From VSJD01 sp964617825 (GTDB lineage: Bacteria > Verrucomicrobiota > Kiritimatiellia > JAAZAB01), in NCBI GenBank assembly GCA_964617825.1, contig CAZTWL010000017.1, positions 1 to 64,000 on the forward strand: a stretch of DNA of 64,000 nt. The letters run 5' to 3'. A program made the position numbers and the translations under genes. A model generated the notes under the pieces. That model did no database searches. It had not been told where the DNA came from and saw nothing but the letters and a program-made list of their open reading frames with translations. This document shows, one piece after another, positions 15,067-23,679 of the stretch. Position 1 is the stretch's first letter. Every line of letters begins with the position of its first letter.

Positions 15067-17637
15067 ATGACTTACGATCTGATTCCCAGGCCTAAACAGA
15101 TTAATATTTCTAAGAAAATCTATATTCTGCCAGGAAACGGCGTGTGGGGTTCCGGACCCGAGGCGAAAAGTGCCGCCGATCAGATAGCGGCACGATTCCA
15201 CATACCCATCGTGGAGGCTGTCGACGCTTCAGCCATTCGGCTTTCCATTGCTGATCGCATGGATGTTCAGCGCCGGTTGCGTCCCGAACAACACCTGGAA
15301 TTTTATCAACTCTCGATAGACGCGAGTGGCATCATGCTTTCGGCCCTGACGGGAGAAGGATTGCTGCGTGGCACTGCAACGCTGTTTCAGTTGGCACAAT
15401 CCAAACGCGGTCGATGGACGGTTCCTTATGCAACCATTACCGATTGGCCCAATACCCGGTTCCGCTGTGCCTCTGACTGGCTAATCAATACTGAACAAAA
15501 TCGATGGGCATACGACTGGGGCGACGGCCAACAGGCCTTTGTGAAACGGATTGAACGCAAGTTGGATTTTTGTTTCGATCATAAAATTAACATGGTCTGG
15601 TTTGACGGGTTCGGGTGGGACGCCAACCGTTTCCCGGGCTATGCCGCCTTGATGCGGCATTGCACCGGATATGCTCGTCGGTTGGGCATACGCCTGTGCT
15701 TTTCCGGTTATGGTGGCGGTTACGGACCAGCTTACGTGGATGGGGGAATCTTCTGGCGGCACGGCTACTCCGGTCAGATTTTCATCAATCGGCGCCCATA
15801 TCCAAAAGGGCCAATCGTGCCTTGTTGCGGATGGGCCGGCAATGATATCCGCATATACGGAACCTGCCCGTCAAACAGCGGGTTGAAAGCGGCAAAGTTG
15901 GAAGAAATGAAACGATTTGTGACCGAAATCAATCCAGGATTCATGTATATTCATGATTTGGATGCCGAGGGATGGCGGGGTGTCAAACAGACTTGGCTTC
16001 AGCGGTGTCCTGCATGTAGAAAACGCTGGCCAAATGATGAGTTGGCTGCCGCTGACGGCCACGCCGGCGCATATGCCGCCTGGTTCCGTCAAGTTCGTAG
16101 CGAACTCAGTGCCCTACCATCCCGCGGTGATTATGTGCCGGCCCGGGATCTGACAGTGATTTTCATCTCACCCTTATACAGCAGCTACCGGGATTCTCCC
16201 AAGATATGGGAACGCGAGAAGCAATATTTCACGCTCCAGAGCCGGCTGATTGGTCCTATGCCCGGACTCGAATTCGGGCTGCGGGAACAATTTTACAAAA
16301 ACCGGAATCGGAAACGCATCACCGATTTGCGCCAGTCTCTGGAATCGGTTGGACATGGACATGGCATCCACGTCATCGCTTTTGGTGGCGGTGATAACTG
16401 GCAGAGTGACGACCTCGCCAATATCTCTGGAGTAATGGCCAATTTCTATGAAGACGCCGAATCCGTTTGCCTTTCCAACGGCGGGGTCCACGAAGACCCC
16501 ATCCAGCTATTGAATGCCGACTGCCTGTGGAGCGGCTCGGCCGGCGGGTATCGAGAACAGCCAGCTAATGCAACCGAGGCCGAACAGACATTTGCCTCCA
16601 TTCAGAATGGAACCAATCGCCCCCCTGAGATCTTTTCGGCAAACGGGTATTTCAATCGACTCTGCGTTCACCTATGGGGCCCGAAAGCCGGGCCTTGGAT
16701 GAAGCGTGCGCTTACCACCCGGCAAAACGGCTATTATCCCGTCAGCCGTGTTTGGTTTGCCGTGACGTCGACTATCGAGGCGGCCTTTTCACAGCAGCCT
16801 AACGAACGGGAATGGATTAGCCGGAAGCAAGCCTCAGTCGCAGCTCTGGCTGCGGCTTTGAATGCTGCCCGTCTGAATGACAGCGAAGATATTCGGTGGC
16901 TGATCCAGTGTCTGGAAGTCGGGAAGCGCTTCGCCGAGGCTGTTATAAGGCTTGTCCGTTTCAAGGACTGCCCCGATAAGGCCACACAACGTCGGCTGGA
17001 ACATTATCTCACCAACTTGGGCGCGTACATTCGCGCCCATTTTGCCTTGAAAAAAACTGACAAATTGGGTGGCGACCCCGGATGCTGGCTGGACACGCTT
17101 TCGGAAATGAAGCGTCTGTCGCGTTTGACCGCAAGACAGCACGCCAGCGGAATTCTCTTCGGCAATTTTATTACTGGCTGGAAACTCCATCGAACAAAAA
17201 CCGGGGCCGGCAAATTGGAGCGCCTGGGCTACCCAGATGGAGTCCGTGCTTGGTCCTTTAAGTCGCATACGTTTCCCTCCGCCTCTTGTAATGCGCTCCA
17301 AATGTTTCCGGCCCGCGGTTTTTCCTGTGAGTCAGTGATCTACTTCCTTAACACACTCCGGTGCGATACGGACATGGATGTTGAACTGCGGCTTGGCTAT
17401 AACACACCGATCAAGGTCTGGCTGGACAGGCACGAGGTCTTTCATGACCCTGACGGAAAGATTCCCGTCAAAGTCGATAATGTCATCATCCGATGGAAAG
17501 CGAACAAGGGGTGTCACGAATTGATGATTGCCCTGGCCGATAACTATGCCTTGACCTGCGAACTCATGGCCCGTTTCTGCCGGCAAAAGGCGTCACGCGA
17601 GGTGTCCGGTTACTTGCTCCCGATCTGTCAGTCCTAG
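15067..17637 (+). CDS. GH20-like protein with altered active-site motif
   Basis: 856 residues. It begins with an alpha/beta domain like GH20 domain 2 (LIPRPKQI at the start; GEGLLRGTATLFQL and WTVPYATITDWPNTRFR at ~97-133), followed by a TIM-barrel-like region. The motif corresponding to H-x-G-G-D-E reads HDLDAE (296-301): the Glu is kept (E301), but the Asp that assists N-acetyl participation has become Ala (A300), with an Asp one position earlier. Substrate or mechanism therefore probably differs from classical hexosaminidase. The long C-terminal half (~530-856) has a helical part and a beta-rich end and is unassigned. No signal peptide. AAAAGGA precedes ATG 15067. Confidence 0.75.
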   Translation: MTYDLIPRPKQINISKKIYILPGNGVWGSGPEAKSAADQIAARFHIPIVEAVDASAIRLSIADRMDVQRRLRPEQHLEFYQLSIDASGIMLSALTGEGLLRGTATLFQLAQSKRGRWTVPYATITDWPNTRFRCASDWLINTEQNRWAYDWGDGQQAFVKRIERKLDFCFDHKINMVWFDGFGWDANRFPGYAALMRHCTGYARRLGIRLCFSGYGGGYGPAYVDGGIFWRHGYSGQIFINRRPYPKGPIVPCCGWAGNDIRIYGTCPSNSGLKAAKLEEMKRFVTEINPGFMYIHDLDAEGWRGVKQTWLQRCPACRKRWPNDELAAADGHAGAYAAWFRQVRSELSALPSRGDYVPARDLTVIFISPLYSSYRDSPKIWEREKQYFTLQSRLIGPMPGLEFGLREQFYKNRNRKRITDLRQSLESVGHGHGIHVIAFGGGDNWQSDDLANISGVMANFYEDAESVCLSNGGVHEDPIQLLNADCLWSGSAGGYREQPANATEAEQTFASIQNGTNRPPEIFSANGYFNRLCVHLWGPKAGPWMKRALTTRQNGYYPVSRVWFAVTSTIEAAFSQQPNEREWISRKQASVAALAAALNAARLNDSEDIRWLIQCLEVGKRFAEAVIRLVRFKDCPDKATQRRLEHYLTNLGAYIRAHFALKKTDKLGGDPGCWLDTLSEMKRLSRLTARQHASGILFGNFITGWKLHRTKTGAGKLERLGYPDGVRAWSFKSHTFPSASCNALQMFPARGFSCESVIYFLNTLRCDTDMDVELRLGYNTPIKVWLDRHEVFHDPDGKIPVKVDNVIIRWKANKGCHELMIALADNYALTCELMARFCRQKASREVSGYLLPICQS

Positions 17638-17704
17638 ACTCACTTTACTGCGTATTCCGAAACAAAATACAGGGAAAAGCCTTTTAAATATCATGGAGGG
17701 CCGT

Positions 17705-19948
17705 ATGAATAAAATAACCGTTTATACGCGAACGCTCGTCATGGCGTTAAGCGTTTTCGTAGGACCGTCATTGCTGAGTCGAACAGGAAATGCTGCCGTC
17801 GAAACGAATGCGATCATTCGCTTAATAGCCCGTCAGGATTTCGATGTGAACCCCATGCAAATGCCTCCGGAAATCATGGGGCGCAGTTTCTGGAACATGC
17901 AGGGCATATACTGGCGGAACAAAGCCGATCCCAAACCGTTGCCTACAAAAAAATCTGCGGTACCCCAACAGAGAATGGCCAACTCCCGTGAGCCCATATT
18001 GAGCGAAGCCGCCCATTATTATTCACGTAAGTACCTTCTGATGCCAAACACCAACGAACCCTTGATCATTGCCAGCAACCGGCTGAAGGAAGGAGATTTC
18101 GATCCACATGTGCCGTTTGTCCTTGGTGGTGGCGAAAGCCGACCTCTTTTCAAATGCATGGATGACTTTGCCATAAATCCCAAGGGCTATAAACTCTGGA
18201 AGAAAGCGCATCCGAACTTCATGGGATTCATGGCCGGCGATGAATTTGATAGCGACAACGTGGGGTTTTTATCTCAGACCAACATTGCCAAAGCACAGGA
18301 CCGGCTTCGAGCAATGGGATGTTCGGAAACGGCCATTGCACGGGCTATCGATATTCTCCGGGAATCCGTTAAAGGCCGTGACGAAGCTTTGGCCGGCCTC
18401 ATGACCTGCATCAAGGCCTCACAACGTTATTATTTTAATGATCCGAGCAGAACGATATTCCTTCACAGCGCATGGGCTTGGGATCATTACCCGTTGGAAT
18501 GGGGCGCCGGGATGGTGATTCTGGAAACATCGAGCACCGGTCCCTACCGGTACCAAGTTGCCATGTCGTTTGCGCGCGGGGCCGCACGGCAATATGGCAA
18601 ACCGTGGGAATGGTATATTGCCGTCTGTTATAACGGCTTTACCGAGGATGGCAAATGGGATGACAATGCATTTCCGTATTGTCTGACAACCAATTCCACA
18701 CCCTATGTCGGGAGCGGGCATGTCCGGGGTCCGACCTGCGGGCCGTCGATTTCGCTTAATCGGCGAAATATGTATTTGGCGTATTTAGCCGGCGCAAGTA
18801 TTGTCCTGCACGAAACTTGGCCGTATGCCTATTGGCAATTTAAAAACCAGGATGTGCGCGGCGACGTCGAGCTTTCCCCTTACGGCGAGGCGATGAAGGA
18901 ATGGTACGCATTCACTCAATGGTTTCCCGACCGCGGCTCAAGCTACGCGCCGGTGGCGATCATGATTCCATTTAATCAGGGTTATCCGCAATGGGGCGGA
19001 CGTCCCTGGTCGTTTTTTCCCATGGAGCGTCCGGACAGTATGATCGATGCCTTCATGTATACCTTGGTGCCGATGGCGCAGAATTTAAAGCAAGGCCAGG
19101 AAGGCTGTCTGGCAAACAGCCCTTATGGGGACATCTATGACGTGGTTATGCCCAGCCCGCCAAGCGGGCCCGTGGCCTTGAAAACGCTGATGAATTACAA
19201 GGTGGCGATCATGCTGGGTGGGTTCAATATCGATCAGGCTCTGGCGAAACGATTGAAGGAATATGTCAAGAAAGGCGGAACGCTGGTCCTCAATACCCGG
19301 CAGGTTAATGACAATCTGCCGGAGGATTTTATCGGGGCCAGGCGGACGGGGAAAATGTGCGTGACAGAAGGAAAAATCAATGTTGTTGGCGGAAGCGATG
19401 CCATAACGCTGCCCGAGCCGTACGATTATGAAATGCTTGAACTAAAAGGAGCCGAACCGCTGTGGCGTGACAGCAAGGACGGGATTCTTGCAAGCGCGCA
19501 TGAGTATGGCCGGGGGCGGGTGGTTTTAACCGCCGTCGACTATATGGTTCCGCGCAAGAGCTTTTGCGATAACAACGATGATGGTTACATCCAGGCCATG
19601 AAATCCAGGGAACATCCTCTTGTTCAAATTCTGATGCGGCAGATTGTGAAAGACGTCCTGCCGGTTGAGGTAAAGGGCGATATCGAATATGGGCTGAACA
19701 AAGTGTCGGATGGCTGGTGGGTGTATCTGATCAACAACAAAGGCGTGACTAAATTCACGCGCACACCGGAAAAGGTGGATGACTCCGAAACCGCCAATGT
19801 TACCATCGATATGCGGTCGTTGGCTGTCGCCAAGGTGCAAGAACTGCGGGCCGGCGACGAGTTGGACTGGGATCGCGCCAAAAATACGGTGACCGTCAAC
19901 GTCGCTCCCGGCGATATCAAGGTTGTGAAGATTACCTTACAGGAGTAA
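17705..19948 (+). CDS. Paralogue C of the exported family (subgroup 1)
   Basis: 747 residues from ATG 17705, chosen because GGAGGG (17695-17700) sits just upstream; the ATG at 17693 would lie before that site. Signal peptide cleaved near GNA-AVET. Carries GFMAGDEFD, VILETS (Ser in place of the second Thr of ETT) and VLHETWPY. From about codon 340 to codon 685 it is closely similar to copy H, including a 148-bp stretch with no difference. Its last 60 codons instead match copy A. It is followed after 67 bases by paralogue D. Confidence 0.78.
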   Translation: MNKITVYTRTLVMALSVFVGPSLLSRTGNAAVETNAIIRLIARQDFDVNPMQMPPEIMGRSFWNMQGIYWRNKADPKPLPTKKSAVPQQRMANSREPILSEAAHYYSRKYLLMPNTNEPLIIASNRLKEGDFDPHVPFVLGGGESRPLFKCMDDFAINPKGYKLWKKAHPNFMGFMAGDEFDSDNVGFLSQTNIAKAQDRLRAMGCSETAIARAIDILRESVKGRDEALAGLMTCIKASQRYYFNDPSRTIFLHSAWAWDHYPLEWGAGMVILETSSTGPYRYQVAMSFARGAARQYGKPWEWYIAVCYNGFTEDGKWDDNAFPYCLTTNSTPYVGSGHVRGPTCGPSISLNRRNMYLAYLAGASIVLHETWPYAYWQFKNQDVRGDVELSPYGEAMKEWYAFTQWFPDRGSSYAPVAIMIPFNQGYPQWGGRPWSFFPMERPDSMIDAFMYTLVPMAQNLKQGQEGCLANSPYGDIYDVVMPSPPSGPVALKTLMNYKVAIMLGGFNIDQALAKRLKEYVKKGGTLVLNTRQVNDNLPEDFIGARRTGKMCVTEGKINVVGGSDAITLPEPYDYEMLELKGAEPLWRDSKDGILASAHEYGRGRVVLTAVDYMVPRKSFCDNNDDGYIQAMKSREHPLVQILMRQIVKDVLPVEVKGDIEYGLNKVSDGWWVYLINNKGVTKFTRTPEKVDDSETANVTIDMRSLAVAKVQELRAGDELDWDRAKNTVTVNVAPGDIKVVKITLQE
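19593..19740 (+). repeat. 148-bp block identical to 35042-35189
   Basis: Read base by base, this stretch of paralogue C is identical to 35042-35189 in paralogue H, about 15 kb away. It is bounded by mismatches at 19592 and 19741. It encodes the segment from AMKSREHPLVQIL to LINNK. Silent third positions are unchanged too, so recent duplication or gene conversion is the simplest explanation. Confidence 0.9.
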
Positions 19949-20015
19949 GTTGGCGCAGAGTTGGATGAGAAAAAATAAACCGCGGAGGCCAAAGTATTCT
20001 ACTAATGGAGATAAA

Positions 20016-22337
20016 ATGTTTTCACAATCGACAATGCAATGCCTGTTCAGGAATGTGCTGGCGACATTGGGGTGCGGATTAATCTTGGCGTCGGCGTGGT
20101 TGCTGGCCGGAGGCTGCATTTTAAATTCTGCAAAGTTAGCCGAACAAAAGGCGGGCGCCACCTCGAATTGCATCGTAGCCCGGGCGGATTACAATGTTCC
20201 GCCGGAATGGAAGGCGCCGGTATTCATGGGGCGCGATTTTTGGAATATTTTGAGCCATAAGCGTGCGCCAAAATGGGCCGATGACAAAAAATATCAGGCA
20301 CACATCAATACGGAACCGATGGTGTCCGAATCGGCCGTGCGCTATGGGGTCGATCTGGGATCGACCAACGATCCCCTGGCCGTAGGTGTCGACATGGGCG
20401 CGCGCGGTCTGGATAAATTAAGGCCGGAAACGAACGTTCCTTTCCTGGTTGGTTGCGCCAATACGCGTCCGCCGCTCAGACTGATGATGCCGTTTCGGCC
20501 GGATTATGCCGCATATAAAAAATGGAAAGAGCAGTATCCCAATTTTATTGGCTTTGAAGCCGGCGACGAATTTGACGGCGACTTTACGGGGACATTGTGG
20601 AAGAAGCCCGAAAATATAGCCGATGGACTGCGCAAGCAATTGAAGGCCAAAGGGTTTTCCGAGAAAGATATCGCCGGCTGCATCCAAGCCGCAACCAACG
20701 TTGTCCAAGACAGTAAAGAAGGCCGTCGGGAAATTATTGCGAATTTGTTTAAGTGCTTCGATGCTTCCCGAGGCTACTTTTTCGGCGACAGCGCCAAGAT
20801 GCTCTTCCTGCATGCCGGCTGGGGTTGGGACCATTATCCGCTTGAATGGGGCGCCGGTAGCATAACGTTGGAAACCACCAATACGGGGCCGTACCGCCAC
20901 CAGATCGCCATGTATTTTACCCGCGGGGCCACGCGCCAATACCGGAAATTTTGGAGCTGGTACATTGCCGTTTGTTATAACGGTCATAATGAATCGGATG
21001 GAACTGGGGATTACAACGCCTTTCCGTATTGCCTGACCACCAACCCGGCGGCCATTACCAGCGATCCACCCGGTCATGTGCGTGGTCCGACTTGTGGCAT
21101 GTCCATCTCGCTAAACCGGAGGGACATGTATGTGGCGTTCTTGAACGGGGCAAGTTTTGTGGAATTTGAGACCTGGCCATATGCCTATTGTCAACCGGGC
21201 AAGGAGTTTGTCGCTGGAAGTCAGGAACGCGAGGTGGAACTGTCACCTTACGGCCAATCGATGAAGGAATGGTTCGACTATACGCGGCGGCATCCGGATC
21301 GTGGCGTGGCCTATGCGCCCGTGGCGCTGGTGCTGCCGTTCGACCATGGCCAGCCGCAGTGGGGTGGTAGCCCGTTTTCGCATTTTCCCGAAATGCGTTG
21401 GGATACGATGATCGATGCCTTTACCTATACACTGGTGCCGTTCAATCAGAATACGAAAAAAGGCCAGGAAGGCTGTCTGGCCAACAGTCCATATGGCGAT
21501 ATCTATGACTTTCTGGTGCTTGATCCCCCGAGCGGTCCAGTCAATCTGAAGATTTTGGACGATTACAAAACGGTTGTGTTGTTGGGCAAGTATAATTTTG
21601 ACCGGAAGTCGATCGACAGGCTGAAAGATTATGTGTCTGCTGGAGGAACGCTGGTCATCAACATTGAGCAGGTCAACGAATTGTTCGGGGAGAAATTCGT
21701 CGGCCTGGCGCGAAGCGGCAAGAAGGCGGAGGTTGCGGGGACGATAAGTAACAAGTTGAACGGCGCAAAAATCGCCATTAACGAGCCGTACGATTACGAA
21801 TCGGTGGAAATGCGTGGCGCCCGGATAATCTGGGAGGATGCTTCTGGAGCGGCATTGGCGGCCGTTAATCGTTACGGGAAAGGCAACGTATTGACAACCA
21901 TGGTTGATTGGATGGTCCCGCGCGGAATCGAGGGCAAGGATGGCATTAGAGGCGAGCCCTCCGGTTGGTTGAATACGCTCTGGGGCGGTCGAAAAATGCC
22001 GTTTGTCGAAGCATTGATGGATTCGATTGTCGACGAAGCATTGCCTTTATCGGTTAAAGGGGACATCGAATACGGCATGAATAAACGGAAGGATGGGTGG
22101 CTGGTCTATCTGATCAACAACAAGGGCGTGACCAAGTTTACGCGTACGGCAGACAAACTGGATGCACAGGCGACAGCAAAGGTGACGGTGGCGTGCGGGA
22201 AGATCGGGAAGGTCGCCAAAGTGACGGAATTAAGGAGCGACAAGGAAGTTGCCTATGACCATGCCAAGCGCCAGTTCGAAGTTAATGTCGGCCCTGGAGA
22301 TATCCAGATAATGTTTATCGCCACCGAGGCGGAATGA
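20016..22337 (+). CDS. Paralogue D of the exported family, probable lipoprotein
   Basis: 773 residues from ATG 20016, which has GGAG five bases upstream; the open frame extends back to TTG 19950 without a good ribosome-binding site. The signal sequence ends in LLAGGC with Cys34, an acceptable lipobox, so this copy may be lipid-anchored where the others appear freely exported. It is a divergent member: GFEAGDEFDGD, ITLETTNTG and VEFETWPY are kept, but the start of the mature protein differs (ARADYNVPPEWKAP) and there is no PLPTKK or TNPPP segment. The stop overlaps an ATG (22334) in frame with the next gene, although a better start for that gene exists at 22388. Confidence 0.78.
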   Translation: MFSQSTMQCLFRNVLATLGCGLILASAWLLAGGCILNSAKLAEQKAGATSNCIVARADYNVPPEWKAPVFMGRDFWNILSHKRAPKWADDKKYQAHINTEPMVSESAVRYGVDLGSTNDPLAVGVDMGARGLDKLRPETNVPFLVGCANTRPPLRLMMPFRPDYAAYKKWKEQYPNFIGFEAGDEFDGDFTGTLWKKPENIADGLRKQLKAKGFSEKDIAGCIQAATNVVQDSKEGRREIIANLFKCFDASRGYFFGDSAKMLFLHAGWGWDHYPLEWGAGSITLETTNTGPYRHQIAMYFTRGATRQYRKFWSWYIAVCYNGHNESDGTGDYNAFPYCLTTNPAAITSDPPGHVRGPTCGMSISLNRRDMYVAFLNGASFVEFETWPYAYCQPGKEFVAGSQEREVELSPYGQSMKEWFDYTRRHPDRGVAYAPVALVLPFDHGQPQWGGSPFSHFPEMRWDTMIDAFTYTLVPFNQNTKKGQEGCLANSPYGDIYDFLVLDPPSGPVNLKILDDYKTVVLLGKYNFDRKSIDRLKDYVSAGGTLVINIEQVNELFGEKFVGLARSGKKAEVAGTISNKLNGAKIAINEPYDYESVEMRGARIIWEDASGAALAAVNRYGKGNVLTTMVDWMVPRGIEGKDGIRGEPSGWLNTLWGGRKMPFVEALMDSIVDEALPLSVKGDIEYGMNKRKDGWLVYLINNKGVTKFTRTADKLDAQATAKVTVACGKIGKVAKVTELRSDKEVAYDHAKRQFEVNVGPGDIQIMFIATEAE

Positions 22338-22387
22338 ACGCGTACGACCTGAAAGAAAGTGATGCCAATGAAATCAGAGGGATCAAA

Positions 22388-23617
22388 ATGAATAAGTCCA
22401 TTCTTAAAAATCGCCTGGCGGTCTGCATGTTCTGCGTCAGCGCCTTGACGGCCGGCGCCGCCACGCATTATCTGGCGCCGGCCAATCCATCGGCGGCAAA
22501 CCCCTATACCAGTTGGGAAACGGCCGGCACCAGCATCATCGACGTGGTCAAAGCCGCCATGACGAATGCCACAACGCCAAGGATAATCCTGGTCACCAAT
22601 GGCGTCTATACGCTCACAAATGCGACGACGGCCATTACGAATGACGTTGTCATCCGGAGCGTCAATGGGCGCGATGTCACCGTTTTCAACGGTAATGGGT
22701 TGTGGCGCTGTTTTGACTTGCAGTATACTAACTGCATGCTTGACGGACTGACAATTTCGAACGGTTATACCAGTTCAGGCGGTGGTGGCGGCGGAATATA
22801 CATAAAGAACGGGATTGTCACCAATTGTCTTGTCACCGATTGCGTGAATTCGAATACTTTCGGCCGCGATGGCGGCGGGGGCATTCGAATAACGGCGGTT
22901 GGCGTTGTTGCCAATTGCGTTGTCAGAAGGAATAAAAAATATAACGGCGATTGCGCTGGAGGTGGGATCGCAATGGATAATACCAGCACAAGTCTAATTG
23001 AAAACTGCGTCATAGAAGGAAATCAAACCTCAGGTGGCAGTGGGGGCGGCATTGTTGTCGGCTATGACAATAATTACGGGACTCCTCTGACGACCATCAG
23101 AAATTGCCTGATCAGGAATAATACGGCGCAAATTACCTCCGGCTCATATGGCGGAGGCATAATGCTGGGGTCTTCGGTGACTAACAGGCTTCTTATCGCC
23201 AACTGCACGATCTTGAGCAATACAGGTCGCTGGGTTGGCGGCATTGCTTCCCTGGTCGGGTCGACAATGATAACCAATCCACTTATCTTTAACTGCATCG
23301 TCGTCAGTAATCAAGGATCAGATTACGCTAATTTTGGCGGGGTAGGCACCAATGCCGTTGCCTATAGCTGTTCGACCTTGGGGACTCACTTTAAGCTCAT
23401 GAACGGCAATACAACCAACGATCCGAAATTCACGGGTTTTTCGGAAGGCAACTACAGGTTCAACCGTTTCTCGCCATGCTTCAATTCGGGGACGAACCAG
23501 GCCTGGATGACCAACGCGGTCGATCTGGACGGGCATGCGCGTATTTTGCACGGTAGGGTGGATATGGGGGCCTATGAGCTCTTCATTCCCAGCGGCACAA
23601 TGTTCATGGTTAGATAA
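22388..23617 (+). CDS. Secreted right-handed beta-helix protein 2 (choice-of-anchor-Q type)
   Basis: 409 residues from ATG 22388, selected because GAGGG (22377-22381) lies six bases upstream and a signal peptide (MNKSILKNRLAVCMF...AGA) starts there. An in-frame ATG at 22334 overlapping the previous stop would add 18 non-signal residues. The body shows the same Asn-ladder and GGGI turn pattern as the protein at 10412. N-terminal (ATHYLAPANPSAANPYT) and C-terminal (VDLDGHARILHGRVDMGAYE, then IPSGTMFMVR) segments are nearly the same as in that copy, so they are paralogues with a diverged central helix. Likely exported glycan-binding or lyase-like protein; no catalytic residues assigned. Confidence 0.82.
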   Translation: MNKSILKNRLAVCMFCVSALTAGAATHYLAPANPSAANPYTSWETAGTSIIDVVKAAMTNATTPRIILVTNGVYTLTNATTAITNDVVIRSVNGRDVTVFNGNGLWRCFDLQYTNCMLDGLTISNGYTSSGGGGGGIYIKNGIVTNCLVTDCVNSNTFGRDGGGGIRITAVGVVANCVVRRNKKYNGDCAGGGIAMDNTSTSLIENCVIEGNQTSGGSGGGIVVGYDNNYGTPLTTIRNCLIRNNTAQITSGSYGGGIMLGSSVTNRLLIANCTILSNTGRWVGGIASLVGSTMITNPLIFNCIVVSNQGSDYANFGGVGTNAVAYSCSTLGTHFKLMNGNTTNDPKFTGFSEGNYRFNRFSPCFNSGTNQAWMTNAVDLDGHARILHGRVDMGAYELFIPSGTMFMVR

Positions 23618-23679
23618 CAAAGCCCATTGGGTTAAAGTCGTCTGCAGACATCAACTCAAGTAATAAAAGGAAAGTCGGC

